Source: Botrytis cinerea B05.10 (taxonomy: Eukaryota; Ascomycota; Leotiomycetes; Helotiales; Sclerotiniaceae). From it: a stretch of DNA of 64,000 nt. The notes below the pieces were generated by a model. It did no database searches. It was not told the origin of the DNA and saw nothing but the letters and a program-made list of their open reading frames with translations. Shown piece after piece: positions 24,579-37,200 of the stretch. Within the stretch, counting starts at the first letter, position 1. Each line of letters opens with the position of its first letter. A program made the position numbers and the translations under genes. Location: assembly GCF_000143535.2 (NCBI RefSeq), contig NC_037318.1, positions 248,001 to 312,000 on the forward strand. The letters are read 5' to 3'.

Positions 24579-25784
24579 GGATTAGAAACTACTACATCCG
24601 CTTCGTGTTCTAAACTTCAAATGATATTTTGGGTGATCTGTGCATCAAGTAATACTGTAATGGTTGGCTTGATAGGAGTCGCATGGTTAGTGTGGTACTA
24701 TCAACTGGTAATAATAAGGTATGGCCTTCTCGCTTTCAGGCTTGCTGCCATTTGTCCACCTTTGTTGGAACCAGTTAAGAATACATCTCTTTTCTGGTAA
24801 CAACAAGACATCATCAATCCAGCCCATGAAGCACATAATAGTCGAACAAGTGGGTCAAGCATATTTTCATAAGGAAATGCTCTAGAATGCGAAGTAGGCA
24901 TTTCTTTAAACATTGAGTGCGCATTGCCCAGTATATAGTTCGTCACCATGCAGTGCGCGGCTTATAAAAGGCTAACGCGTAGGATTCAGGTACCGAATAG
25001 TTACCTAGTTGGATTTCCACTTTAAGGTTAGGATTTCGAACCCACTTCGAAATCATGCAGCTTAGCGGGCTCGATGGATGCCGACCTATGGATTTTAGAA
25101 CAGAAAAAAAAAGACCTTGACTCCCATCTCGCTGTCTGAATCGAAGAAGAATGATATTAGCAGTAATAATCAAATCCTTTCATAACTCATATGAGGGAGA
25201 CCCAAGGAAAGGCGTACAAGCGGTTCAAATACTTGCGCTGCTTGGCTATAGCTAAACACTTCGACACTTTCCCAACAAGGTTATCCGCATCATACTCTAC
25301 GATTGAATGCATTTCATTGCGAGTAGCCGGAGAAGCTGGCCGTGGCGTGGTACCGCCTTTGGGATTTGCTGTAACAATATCCATCCTTAACAGATTGACT
25401 TTACTTCTGATGTGGAGATATATGAAGATTATCCTGTTATCTTTTCTTTTGTCGCTTGAGTACTTAAAGCGTCCAAGTCCCTTTCTCCAAGACATCAACT
25501 CACCTCGCGCACATCCACCGCTTTTTAGAAGCCTCACTTTCTCTATCAAATCTTTCCCAATGATCCGCTCATTGCTTTTGGTTTACGTACTTAGTTCTAC
25601 AGCCTATTGACTACTCTAACCGAGACGTAGAAACTTGAGCTCCTCAGCCCTTTCTTTCAAACGTGGCAATTGATCCCATCACCAGATACATCGTTGTTCA
25701 GTTTACATAGAAATTTGAATAAAAACGGATTGTGTCATCGTAGAACTTCTAGCTTCACTAGATTCACAGCAGATCTTCTTCAAC
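24579..25784. other. Intergenic, no gene recognised
   Basis: Several overlapping frames of 60-140 codons occur on both strands (24701-25610), but none shows a domain or a convincing start or splice structure. Confidence 0.4.
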
Positions 25785-26243
25785 ATGCTCTACTGTTGAA
25801 CATACTTGTGAGCACTCTTCTTTGCCATCTCGTTCATAGTAGCTGCCCCAGCGCCGAATCTCTCTTCAGAAGTATCGGATGCAACTGCTCTACTGAACTC
25901 CCTGGCAGACTCCGATGAGACTGACGACTCATCCTCGACGAAACAATCGTCGTCAATTGATCCTGAACAATGGTGCGTTTCAACTTGGACAAGTTTCTGC
26001 AATCTCCTCGATATTTATGGAAGTAATTGGGATAAGGACAAGCTCGGAGAAAATGGCGCCGGCTTGAAAGAACGGGTAAATAAATGCGGCACAGTGTTAG
26101 GTTGGAATTTCCAGACAGAGAATGTGAAACACGGTTATCAATTTCATGCTTCTGGGGCCACGACAGTCTTTCAGCGACGTTGTATCGGAAAAGCTGTGAA
26201 GGCGTCTGGTGGACCCCGCAGCTCATGCGGTGGTACAGGCTAG
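25785..26243 (+). pseudogene. Broken small secreted cysteine-rich protein
   Basis: From an ATG at 25785 one frame runs 152 codons to a TAG at 26241, interrupted by two TGA codons at 25797 and 25809. Right after these is a hydrophobic signal-peptide-like core (ALFFAISFIVAAPAP), then a Ser/Asp-rich linker and a compact Cys-containing domain with five cysteines: WC, FC, NKC, RRC and SSC. The domain holds the blocks CNLLDIYGSNWDKDKLG and CGTVLGWNF. This is the layout of a fungal small secreted protein (effector-like); I know no function for it. Both stops are single-transition derivatives of CGA or TGG, which fits RIP. A start other than 25785, such as an unrecognised upstream exon, could rescue the gene. 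Confidence 0.55.
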
Positions 26244-28117
26244 GGGAGTTGTTCAACGATCCTTGATAATGTGGGCAGCATGATTGAAAGAGATGGAAAA
26301 CTAATGCTGGCATTTATTTTTTTACTTTCAAGTTTACCTTGGAGTTTTGCTTTGGTCGGTCTCGTTCTATGTTTGATTACTTTTTATGTCGCTCCAATTT
26401 GTATGAGTAGTCTTGTGGCTTTTTTGTTGGTTAGCTAAATCAAATTCTGTTCAGGTTCGTCAACTTGCTCTTGCTATTCTATAGAAATTCTCAAATAGAC
26501 GCGGATGATTTGAACTAGCAAGCTAGGTGAAGGAGCTAAGGATGAAAATTAAGAATATGATATGCTACATTTATGTGTATTTACCTGTGCCTATCAATGG
26601 GAAATTCACATTTCATTCTTTTGAAGCTATATTTTCATTTATAATGCATCAAGCTATACTTCTCAACCATTATCTCTATAGAATAAATCTAGGTGGTTAG
26701 AACAATTTTTAGGCATCCGATAAATAATGACATCAATGTATTCCGGAGATCCACATCAATGCTATTCTGAGATTATGAGTTCATGCTGTTCATTAATGCT
26801 CCCGTAAAATTACATGCTTTCATCTACCCGCGTATTCATTTGCCAAGGGAGGTTTGGTGTATATGATGAAAGGTCACAAAGTGTGAAATTTTGTGTGGTT
26901 ATACGAATTAGCATCTCATACTTTGAATTCCTTACCACTTTCTAGTATTAATAGGAGGAATAGTAAGTAAATGATGACGATGTATCTTACATGACAGTCT
27001 TTGAAGATATGAAAAGTCGAAATCATCAGAAGTCTAGATATATTGGACGTGACAATACGGCAAAATACTCTATTCACAATACACAAGTTCAATTTAATAG
27101 TTCCAATACCGTAGATGGCATCAAAAATTGTACCTTACTCCATTTCCCTAATTAAATAGGTCAGTTCTGTCAGGAAAAGAACTGTACTCGAGACTTGTAA
27201 GTCTCGTAGGAGATTTGAGGTTGACTGGCAAATCCGGGACTGATGAGGGAGCAGAATCAAACAGTGGGTTATCTTTGTTTCTAGAAACTAAGTGAGACAT
27301 GACTGTTCATATATTTTGTATGCCGGAGAAGATATCTCGTACACGGATGACGAGATCAGACTGTCTCGAGGATCCTGGAGTGTGAGTTGTAAGTTAAGGA
27401 GATGTGGGATTATGGGACACATCTTCTTTTCGCATTCAAAAAACTGTGATACTAATGATCTTTATTAGGAGTTCATAGCTCTCCATTTTCCTGTCTGCTT
27501 CTGGTGTGATATGGATTTGTATTCACTCGTTTGCCACGTGAAGGATTTATGGAACCTGCCACAGGGGATGCAAACTTGGAGATATCTCGGCACATTTTCT
27601 CCCGATCCATGAAATCCAAATAACAAAAAGGAATTACCGGCACTGTAACATTGTGTTGTTCATTCTCTTCCCATTTTTAATAGAGATTACCGCGAAAACT
27701 AAATACCCCTTCGTGGTAGATAAAGCCCTTTCCTTTGGCCGCGGTATCCACTTTTGAGATATCTGCATAACGAGGGGGGCGGGGTGATAGGTTCAAGAGG
27801 AAGAAGAGTGGGAACGAAGAATAACTTGGTATATGACTGCCTCGATTCACTGGTATAGACAGGCTCTGTAGTTTTTATGAGAATGTCAAAGATTACTATG
27901 GTGAGTTATAGTACGGTGTTAGAGAAAAATTTCCAACAATCTTTTACCACTCCAACATGATAAAATTTAGAAAGTTCAGTTGATCACCTTGAATATTAAG
28001 ATGCGAGCTCAATAGTAGCACTAAACAACTTGTAACATACACTCTCAAAGTCGGCAGGTTCAAAAAATTGTTATCGTGATAGATGCTTCAAACAAATCAA
28101 AATGGCAAAAGGTTATT
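26244..28117. other. Intergenic, no gene recognised
   Basis: A 1.9-kb AT-rich stretch without a supported gene, RNA or repeat family. It ends at the palindrome cluster next to the SINE-like element. Confidence 0.45.
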
Positions 28118-28214
28118 AATCATTTTATGATTAGCTTTTTTGATGTTTGTGTTTTAAGTCATTTTATGACTGGGACCATTTTATGGTTTTGTTTGTTTGA
28201 ATCATTTTATGATT
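28118..28214. repeat. Four short palindromes with compensating arm changes
   Basis: Four copies of a CATTTTATG-centred palindrome at 28118-28132, 28057+100 (28157-28171), 28175-28187 and 28200-28214. Arms read AATCAT/ATGATT, AGTCAT/ATGACT, ACCAT/ATGGT and AATCAT/ATGATT. Where an arm base changes, the opposite arm changes to match, so each copy remains a perfect inverted repeat. Confidence 0.65.
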
Positions 28215-28365
28215 TTTTTTTCTTTTTTTTTGGTTTTTTAGGTTTTTTTTTTGTGAACATATGAGAACAGGTGATGAGTGCTGTATCCCGACAACGAGTT
28301 CAACTCATCGTCACAAGAGGTGATCTGTGAAACAGTGATTAGACCACTGAGCCACCCAACTTGTA
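28208..28365 (-). mobile_element. tRNA-derived SINE-like element
   Basis: On the - strand a Pol III-type box A (TGGCTCAGTGG, 28354-28344) is followed 48 nt later by a degenerate box B-like GAGTTGAACTCG (28306-28295), then about 40 nt of unique sequence and an A-rich tail (runs of A at 28254-28212). Internal promoter at the head and A-tail at the end is the SINE layout. There is no foldable acceptor stem or anticodon arm, so it is not a functional tRNA. The flanking words TCACAAAATCACC (upstream) and TCATAAAATGATT (after the tail) are a weak candidate target duplication. Confidence 0.5.
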
Positions 28366-30220
28366 GGTGATTTTGTGAAGGTAATTCGCTTGCTAGAATA
28401 TATATACACGGGCCCCACAAGCGGTAAACGCTGGGTGTATGTTAGAAGACCTCTCAATTTATTACACGTCTCAAATAAAAGCACGTGCTGTGCTAATAGA
28501 ATTTCTAACCTGACTCTATGAACATTGAATTTCTATCATGTGGAATTATGAGTGCTGTAACTTTCAAACTAATAACTGTAGGTACGGAATAATCAGATTG
28601 TGCACCATGCTCAAGTGGAAGCAATTGTCAGAGGCAGAGAAACTAGAAGATGGTGCTTCAACCAATCTACGACCATCGCTGTTATGTTGGGTTATCCATA
28701 GAGTTTCTTCTCGCGGGGAGCATATTCTAGAAGAAAGGCTGGTTGTTTTCATGTAATAAGCCAGCAAGGAAGTCGCCTAATCTTGGCATTATGGCTTGGT
28801 TCCTATTAATATCCTGGCTGCACCATATGAGACAGATTAGAATGTCTATGGAATGCATAGACTGAAGATGATATATGTAAATAGAATGATGAATGTCGAA
28901 GGCCGGAGATGGCACACGATGATTGATCAATATCTTCGAACATTACCTTCACGCGATGTTTCTGGTCTCTCAGCCTTTTTACCTTTGTTATTCTTTCCGT
29001 TTTCTAAGGGCCAAATTTGAAAATGCAGAAGTTGAGAAACGAGCATTTTTGAATCTAGGCTAAGTCCAAATGTCACCGAGATAATAGTGATGACAAAACG
29101 GCTCCATGAAATTAAAGCAGTGCTCAGGATAAGATTTTGGAAATCTTCGCACGTCATATATATGCAATTTATTCTGGTTTAGAGGGTCAAGATGGTTGGT
29201 AAGTAGACTAGATACTAGCTTCATATCTTTCAATATTATGTAGTATAATCAGGGTTATTAGTCTGCCAACGTGCTGTCCTTTATCTTGGTCATTGATAAA
29301 AAAGGGAAGAATCAGGACAGTAAGATCGTGGACTTTTAAATAATACATACGAGGCACGAGCGACTCACGATTGAAGGCTAATCAACATAAGAATCAAAAT
29401 GCAAGGTTCTTTGAATGCCAAAGGATCAATTTACGGGTAATTTGGTAAAGCTCATCATAAGGCGTTCACAGCATCAAATAGAAGGGGACTATCCTAGGTC
29501 ACCCCCTTCTGAGCACTCAAATATACATATCCTATTCACGAAGACGATATTTACAAGTTCAGACTTCAATAAATAGTCACTTGGTAATGTTTATTGACAC
29601 AAGTCAGCCCATAAGTGCTATCTAGTTGCGAGCTCGGTATGAAAGTTAAAGGATGATTCAATATAGAGCTCATGAAGTACGGCAGTGACAACAAAAATAG
29701 GTGTGATCCTATCAATGAGCATCTTAGATGACTTAGATTCCAAGAGAAAGTTGTGTGTTCTACTTGAGGGTCCATATTTTGGTACCTCATATAAAAAACA
29801 GTGGGAAAAAAATAGACGCAGCTCTACAGGGACTTTCAAATATTATCAGATACCTGAAAAATTGTATCAAGTAATTAATAAAGTCCGACAGTCAGACCTT
29901 TAAGAAATGTAAGATAGACTGGAGATCGAAAGAGATGCATGATTTGGGGGATTTTGAAGGAATAGCACCACAACATCAAAAAGTCAAAAGTCTTTTCCTC
30001 ATTTCATCCTTGTTCATTCAACGCGTAGAGATTACAGTGAAGATAAACGCGTGAGCTTTCATATAACAAAGATTGAGTGAATTTTAGCACGTGAAAATTC
30101 AAGATAGGTACCCAGTGGAAGAATCTCCTGCCCCCAAGATCCAAAAGACTTCCTTGTACAAACCTTCGTTCTCGAAGGATATAACATTACCAGCTTTTCT
30201 CAAGTAAGAATCTCACAAAA
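28366..30220. other. Intergenic, no gene recognised
   Basis: Short open frames on both strands (for example 28538-28756, 29157-28927 and 29685-29903) have no domain. The right end is the upstream region of the dsRBD-like gene. Confidence 0.4.
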
Positions 30221-30990
30221 ATGTCGTGTCAAGCCTATAAAAGAGTCAAGTATGAAGAAAAGGAAGATGCCAAGGCTACAATACAACTGGAAGCAAAAGC
30301 CCGTGGCTATGGCGTCGCCTTTCGGCAGCCAGGATGGCCAAGGACAATAATTCAAGTCACAATATTGGGGAGATCGTTTACGCGCGCATTTACTCGCAGT
30401 AAAGAGCGCAGTCTGCATAAAATGGAACAGAAGGTAGCGAAAAGGGCACTGTATCATCTCCGCCAACTGCCTCTTCTGCCGCCAACCCTTCCTCCCCACC
30501 CTCGCCCACCTCGTGCAGATCCACTCTCCGCTATTTGCGGACCAGTATACTCTGAGATACCACATGGGGGACCTCTGGCACGATTCTGCCCTTCTTACGG
30601 ATGGCCATCTATCCTGGGGAAGAGGAAGAGAGATGAAAAAGATGAACCAGTCTACACAGCTGGAACTAATGCATATGCTGTCACAGGTTTTGTAGGTTTA
30701 GGTTTCATATTACCAGACCTCGCTAGTATTTTGCTAATCATCCCCATTTAAAACAGATTGACGAGCTCAAATTGAGTGACAAGGAGAAACAAACTACCGA
30801 AGTTAGCCTGAAGCCCAATCTCGACCCCCTCCGATTGCTCACCAGCCAACAGTTTAAAGGAGGCATGGAGCATGCATTGTCACTCCTTCTGGTCGCCACA
30901 TTTCGTCGAATTGAAAATCCAACCGAGAGACAGGAGTTCCTTGACAGGTGCATGGCGCGCACATCCAAGATGGATCCTACACTCTTCTAA
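30221..30990 (+). CDS. Small protein with dsRNA-binding-like motif
   Basis: Two exons (30221-30691, 30757-30990) joined across a 65-nt GTAGGT...AACAG intron with a GCTAAT branch give 234 residues. The N-terminal third (about 18-85) looks like a divergent double-stranded-RNA-binding motif: QLEAKARGYGVAF, then VTILGRSFTRAFTRSKE, ending in the helix KMEQKVAKRALYHL. A Pro-rich linker (88-105) and a basic GKRKRDEKDE stretch (around 140) that could be a nuclear localisation signal follow. The C-terminal part is helical and unrecognised. If the motif is real the protein would bind structured RNA; otherwise it is a hypothetical protein. Confidence 0.5.
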
Positions 30991-32069
30991 GCGGTACCGA
31001 TGCACGCGATACGATGTACGACTAGACACGCTTTGCCTTTGTTTTTATCTTTTTTATTTGTGGCACAAATAACTTGGTTGGATGAATGGACGGCTAGACA
31101 TTTAATGGCATCGTATGAATGCGGTGGGGGGGGGGTCCAGAGACGAATCCCTCATCTGTGCACGGTGCCGGCTACGAGGCTGGGCCGCACTTGCCAATAT
31201 CTGTGTATTGTATTTAAGAGTTACTAAAAGCCGAGAGAGTCAGCAAGAGTTGTGCACATAACGGGCAACAAGCAAATATAATCGGCCCGGTGAACATCTC
31301 TTTTGACTTCTATCCGTAACAACAATGTAGTCTCAAAGCAATTGCAGCGTTTACATGAAATGACCTATGCGTTTCTATTTCATGACTCACGTAAGGGACA
31401 GATCTTGTGGTACGGAAGAACTTGAATTTACGAGTCATAAGCATTCAAAACTCCAGTTCACATACAGCATCAGCTCCGGCGTTGAGACTAATTTTTCCCC
31501 CTTCTCCTATTCCGCATCTCAGTACCAGTGGCTCTTTCATCCCATTTCATCTCCTTTCATCACTCGTCTCTCAGTCTAAGATGCGTTCTTGCATCTGAAA
31601 AACCATTGTTCTCTCTTCAACTCCTAGCTCAACCATCCAATGACTAACATTCCAGTGCCCTGTACAAAGCTTTACACCACCGATTTCCTCAATCTAATTC
31701 TCTAGCTCCAGAGAACCTTGTGTATTATTTATAGGAGCCTTGTACAGCGCTCAGTTAGAGCCAATCGTAAAGGCTAAGAGGTAATTCAACATAACACTCA
31801 TGAAAGAATGATATTGACACAAAAGGATAGGCATACTCTCAGCAAAGCGTCTTATATACGCCAACTACCATTCCTACTGTTAGCACTTCATCTTATGAAT
31901 AAGATGTCATTGTAATTCCTTAGTTTAGCATGTCATCATACTATTAAGAAGTTCACTTCCCCAGGCGTCAGTTAAAACCATATTGTTAGCACTTCCTTTT
32001 TATCTATGCCCATCTCGTATAGACTCTCTTTTCATTATTTATAGAACAATCATACTTTAAAATATTATA
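30991..32069. other. Intergenic, increasingly AT-rich
   Basis: No gene supported. A G10 run lies near 31125. From about 31740 the DNA becomes AT-rich towards the transposon boundary at 32070. Confidence 0.45.
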
Positions 32070-32629
32070 ACATGTTTTATCACTGAGTGGATTATATCAT
32101 CGAGTGGATTACTTTCACTTCAATTTATTATTTTAAATTTATATTATTCAATAACAATTGAATCAATTGATTAAAACTATTAAGAGTTTAGTAATCTAGA
32201 ATCTATTATATTGTTTTGACAAGTTTTTAAATTATAACCTGATTTTCTACATTTATTATAGCACTTATTAAAAGATGCTTTTTTAATAGGATTTCCTTTA
32301 TTTTGATGTTCGTTGTGTTGAATTTGAATATCAACTTTTTGTTGAGATAATATATCAAAAACCTTTTGTTTAGTAAGTACTTTTTCTTGATGTAACTGAG
32401 TTTTTTTTGTGTGTCGATGTTTGCTTAATGTTTTATTTGCTACCCGAAGTGTACGAATCTCTGTATTTAAAAATGTATTCTCATAAGCTAATCTTTTTGT
32501 ACCCTTAGCTAGAACTAGTACAGTCTCAAATATAGGTGTAGGAGAGCTTGATTGATAACGAGTTATTCGAGATTTAACTAATGTTGATTGAGAAAGAGCT
32601 TCAGTTGGGTTGTGAGGGGTTTGAGAGAT

Positions 32630-33697
32630 TTATTGATCTAGATCGAAAGAGGGGGGGGTAGGTGTACGAATTCGAATATTTAACTTCGAAAATACAGTTT
32701 CAGGGCTAAATGGTATTAAACCTATTCCTCGAAATCCTGATTTCATATTTTGAGAGATGATTGATTCTTTGTATGCAGCTTTAAAAGCTATAAAGAATTC
32801 AACCTTCGAGATATAATTGATATATACCTTGATAAATCTATTAATTTGACTATCATATGAATATTTCAGATTATCAAAACAATCTATATTAAATAATTGA
32901 ATTAGATAATTTGAATATAGTAATAAATATAAATATATAATATCGTTTTTTTTATAGTATACTTGAAAAGCTTTTGATTTATAACTTTCATACCTATTTA
33001 ACACTAACATTTGATATTTGTTCTTTTTTCGATTCTTAATATATTTATCGAAATATTTCAACCATTTTAAATCCATTTCATTATTTGTTCATTCATTAAA
33101 TATAAGTTTAATAATTCAATCTATAAAAAAATCAATTTCGATATATCAATTGAAAAGATGAATTTGTTCTTGAACCATTAGAAATGGAAATATAATTTCA
33201 CCCTCCCCATTACCATATATAATCATTATAGTCCATTCTCTATTATCTAATTATATTGCCTTACTTTTGCTATTTCGTTCAATACTAGTTATTATCATTC
33301 CGGGGTATATTATACTCATTATAAAACTTGTTTTATTGAAATTGTAAAAATCGTAATCGAGAATATTATATTTCGTTTGTATATTCAAAATTAATTGAAA
33401 CTATTTTTCAATAAATTTAGAATCTTTATAGAAAGCCTTTTGAAAATTATAAATACAATTAAAACACATCTTTAATTCAATTCAACACTTTACAAATCGA
33501 TATATTCAAAACTTTTCAATATATTTTATATCCCTCAATTCAAGAATATAATTCACCATATTTTTCACTATTCTAAATTTAGATAGAAATCCTCTTAAAT
33601 CTATATCAAATATATATTGAATAATCACTTCCTTTTCTAATTCTATAAAATTATAACAATTCGTTTGAGTTTCAATACAAAGAATAAAACCATTCAT
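32630..33697 (-). pseudogene. Decayed pogo-type transposase
   Basis: Two surviving frames mark the transposase. The segment 33697-33506 keeps the N-terminal helix-turn-helix region (EKEVIIQYIFDIDLRGF ... ELRD). The segment 33076-32630 keeps the DDE-1 endonuclease part (LKYFDKY, then LVLNRYESY, KVEFFIAFKAAYKESI, SGFRGIGLIPFSPE and the RTPTPP tail). The expected DGHxSH motif reads NRYESY: the catalytic Asp is Asn and both His are Tyr, exactly the substitutions produced by C-to-T on the coding strand or G-to-A on the other. Between the two segments many stops occur. The 5' end of the gene or its leader continues beyond the Copia insertion at 42069-42202. Confidence 0.78.
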
Positions 33698-33787
33698 TCT
33701 ATAATTGAATATTATATATAATAAATTATATAGCTTAGTAGTTTTTCGAATATTAAGTTTTTTATCTTTTTGAATAACTTCAATAGT

Positions 33788-33792
33788 TAAAA
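33788..33792 (+). repeat. Copia target-site duplication, left (TAAAA)
   Basis: TAAAA directly before the left LTR is repeated directly after the right LTR at 42069-42073, so the insertion is intact and in place. Confidence 0.9.
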
Positions 33793-34130
33793 TGTCACGG
33801 AAAAAACCTATATCCCGCGTAATACCACGTGGATCTCACGTGACTGTAACTTCGCACACTTCTTGCAAAGTTATATTGATCACTACGATCTCCCTTGTAG
33901 ACGTATACACTCTTATCAAATTAATCACTAAGAGCTCCGCTCATAGTGATCATATCCACAATCTACAAGGAGATCACAACTACCAATTCAGGTGATCCCA
34001 TCGCCTATTCTAGGTATATATATGAGGCTTGATCCTTCTGATCAATCCTCAAGTCAATCTAGCATATTACTACTTATTATTATTATTCCCTACCACAGTG
34101 ATACCAAGTGACGTAGCTATTCCCGTGATA
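33793..34130 (+). repeat. Copia 5' LTR (338 bp)
   Basis: It starts TGTCACGG and ends CCGTGATA, near-perfect inverted ends. It carries a TATATATATGAGGC TATA-like box (around 34015) and a 31-bp palindrome at 33846-33876. Nested inverted words pair GATCTCCCTTGTAGA (33887-33901) with TCTACAAGGAGATC (33962-33975), and TGATCACTA (33877-33885) with TAGTGATCA (33944-33952). Confidence 0.93.
33846..33876 (+). repeat. 31-bp near-palindrome, copy 1 (Copia 5' LTR)
   Basis: GTAACTTCGC at the left and GCAAAGTTATAT at the right, with a central ACACTTCTT spacer. It has the same length and ends as the copies at 36830, 39716, 41784 and 56077. Confidence 0.85.
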
Positions 34131-34148
34131 GTTATGAGCCCGGTAAGC
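34131..34148 (+). promoter_or_regulatory. Copia primer-binding site, initiator-tRNA-Met half-molecule type
   Basis: GTTATGAGCCCG immediately follows the 5' LTR. Its complement CGGGCTCATAAC is the anticodon stem-loop of initiator tRNA-Met, not the 3' CCA end. This matches the half-tRNA priming known for Drosophila copia and many fungal Copia elements. Confidence 0.75.
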
Positions 34149-34225
34149 ACTTAAGACTGCGCAACACCTACACGTCATTTGATATCACTGCCTTCATTTC
34201 TATTCTTTATATTCCATGAGTCATT

Positions 34226-37200
34226 ATGCCAAAAGACTCTACGGACTCGATCCATTTAGTCACTCGTGGACACTGGACAAAATGGTTCCTCCAACTACAG
34301 CACCTCTGTGTATCCAAAGGAATCTGGAAGGACGTCAAACCTACCAGAGAGAAGATCGCCCCACTCACTCCCGGATCCACTCCGGAAGATAGCAAAGATT
34401 TTATCAGGATAAACCCAGACTACGCGGATGACTGGTTAACCAAGGATCCACCACAGCTTATAGAGATCTCTGAACTCATTAAAAGAAACGATGCAATAAA
34501 CACCGAGAAATACAATCAAAGTCTCGAACATCACAAAGCTCACTCAAAGGATGACGAGGGAGATGAAAAAATGCAACTCCCTCCCACACCATCTCCTTGC
34601 ACATTTCAAGACATCTCTGCAGAATACTCTGCACTCCAAGGAGAATATCGAAGCAAGAGAGACACATACAACCTCATGCATAAGTCCTACCAGGATGTGT
34701 ATCAGTGGATCACTGAAACAGTGGATTCATCCCATCTCATGGAAATCACTATCGAGAACGACAACTCCACTGCTCTACCACTCAGAATGATCATTCTCAA
34801 GCTACATGATAAGCTTGCACCTACATTGACTACAGCAAAGTCAGCAGTAGCGCAAGAATACCGCAATGTTCTTCAGCAAGCAGTCCTAGGTAGAAGTGAT
34901 CCTATAAAGTGGCATAACGATTGGACCAAGGCCTACACCAATGCAAAAGCATATCACGTTGAAGTCGACGACGACCTCGCGCTAATCAACTTCTTACAGG
35001 CTGTGGGAACTCGCATGCTCCCCACCTGGTCTAGTGCAATGCTCATTCAGATCGAAACCAACAATCAACTAGGTCTCCCGAATTACTCCTTGAAGCAATA
35101 TGGAGATATCTTTGGTGGCTTAGCCTATCAAGACTCACTGTCACCCAGAGGAAAAGGTATCTTCTCAACACTTAGTCCTTCCACCAATAAACCTTCGAAT
35201 CAAACCGTCAAGCTACGCGAATTTAGAGGCAAAGAGAAAGACTATAGACGACATCCTGATCCCTATAGGTGCCCGTGCAGAGCTGAAGCGGATTGGAAAA
35301 ACAATGGATCCGATTCCAAGCACCTCGCGAAGGATTGCGAGATATTGCAATATGTATTTACAGGTAAAACCGGATCACTCAAAACACCGAATCTGTCGGT
35401 AAAAGAGTGCAACGATATCAGACACCGAGCCAAAGACGAGAGATGGAACTCTATACGTAAAATATGGGGGAATAAAAATTGGATTCCATCATCAGTAGCC
35501 ACCTCTTCAACTAATCCAATTGATCCAGGAGCACGCTTCAACGCATGCCTAATCCAGGGCCAATTGGGAAGAGGCATCTACAACACGATGGAATCTACTC
35601 CTCATCCACTCACCCAGTGTACTGTCTTTGACACAGGTGGTGCTATGCATCTGGTCAATGACATCTCACTGCTCGATGGACAAGAATACGCTCCATCTCC
35701 CTCCTCAGATTACGTCGAATCTGGAACAACTCGTATACCGATCATTGGGAGAGGCACTCGAACAATCAAAGGAATCACGATTCGCCCAGATAGCGAACCA
35801 AATGGAGATCTGATATTAAGCAATGTTGCGTACATTCCTGGGTTCCATGTTAATATAGTCTCAGAGACTAAGTTGAGAGAAGCTGGTTTGTGGTTCTTAG
35901 GGATGGATTCAACTCTCCGATACGGGACATTGAACAACAACTCCATTGTTATTCAATGCATTCGTAAAGATAACCTCTTATTCCTAGAATACAAACCATT
36001 CTCATCTTACTCTCAGTCCCTCATGAACATCCCAGTGAATCCCTCAATTCTAATGTGCCCAACCATCAACAAAAAGATCAATAGGTCGTTTCGCAAATCA
36101 TACGATCCCCCGAAACCTCGGGAGGACTCAGCGGAACTATGGCACGAAAGATCAGGGCACTTAGGAAAAGAGGCACTTGAGCATCTGGTATTTGCTGCAA
36201 GGAATGTAAAGATTAAAGGGATCACTAGGAGTGACTGTGCTGACTGTGCACGTACGCACGCGAAACAAGTCATATCACGATCGCCTAGTGAAAGACGACC
36301 ATTCCGTCCCTTCTACAAAATCCAGTGGGATCTATTCGACTTTCCACGAAGCTACACAGGATCATCCTGGCTTCTGATAATCAAAGAAATGTATAGTGGT
36401 AAGATATTTTCATTCCCACTATATCAGAAGACCCATCTTGAAGTGTTCAATACGATCCAGAGCTTTCTTGCTTGGGTGCTACGTAAGTACAACTTACCAG
36501 TCGTATGCATCAAGCAAGACAATGACACTTCAGTCATCGGGATCATGGGTAACACTATATTCGAAAACTGGATAAAGCAAGAAGGAATAGAACTGGAACT
36601 ATCACCACCAAACACACACGAGTCAAATGGCGGATCAGAACGAGCGGGACAAGAGATAATCACAAAGCAAATCAAAATGCGTATCTCTGCAGGACTTCCT
36701 GATCGACTATGGGTAGAAGCAGCGCAAGCAGCAACATACCTATACAACATCAGCCCTCGCAAGGCATGTTCGTTCAAATCCCCTAATGAAGTGCTGGAGT
36801 CATGGTTCCAGAACTATTATCGATCAGTTGTAACTTCGCAAACTTTTCGCGAAGTTATATCCAGCCCGGAAATCGATCACTTAACTAGCGATCTACGACC
36901 AAGCTGGAGCAACATATATCGATACGGGTGCAGAGCTTACCCATTGGATAAAGAAAGGGAATTAGGAATTAATAAGAAAATGTATAAAACTAACCCAAGA
37001 GCACACATTGGCTATCTAGTTGGGTATGTACCAGGATCTTCGATCTTTCGCATATGGATACCAAAGCTCAAACGGGTCATCGTCACTCGCAATGTCACAT
37101 TCGACGAGAAAAGGACATACAAAACAGACTCTAGTGATCACACCATTGACATCTTCACCGAGCAAGAACTTCAAGAATACGCACAACAGCTCGATATTCA

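Noticed and set aside
28265..28365. A functional tRNA gene
   Set aside because: Box A is good, but the acceptor stem does not pair, box B is degenerate and an A-tail follows, which fits a SINE better.
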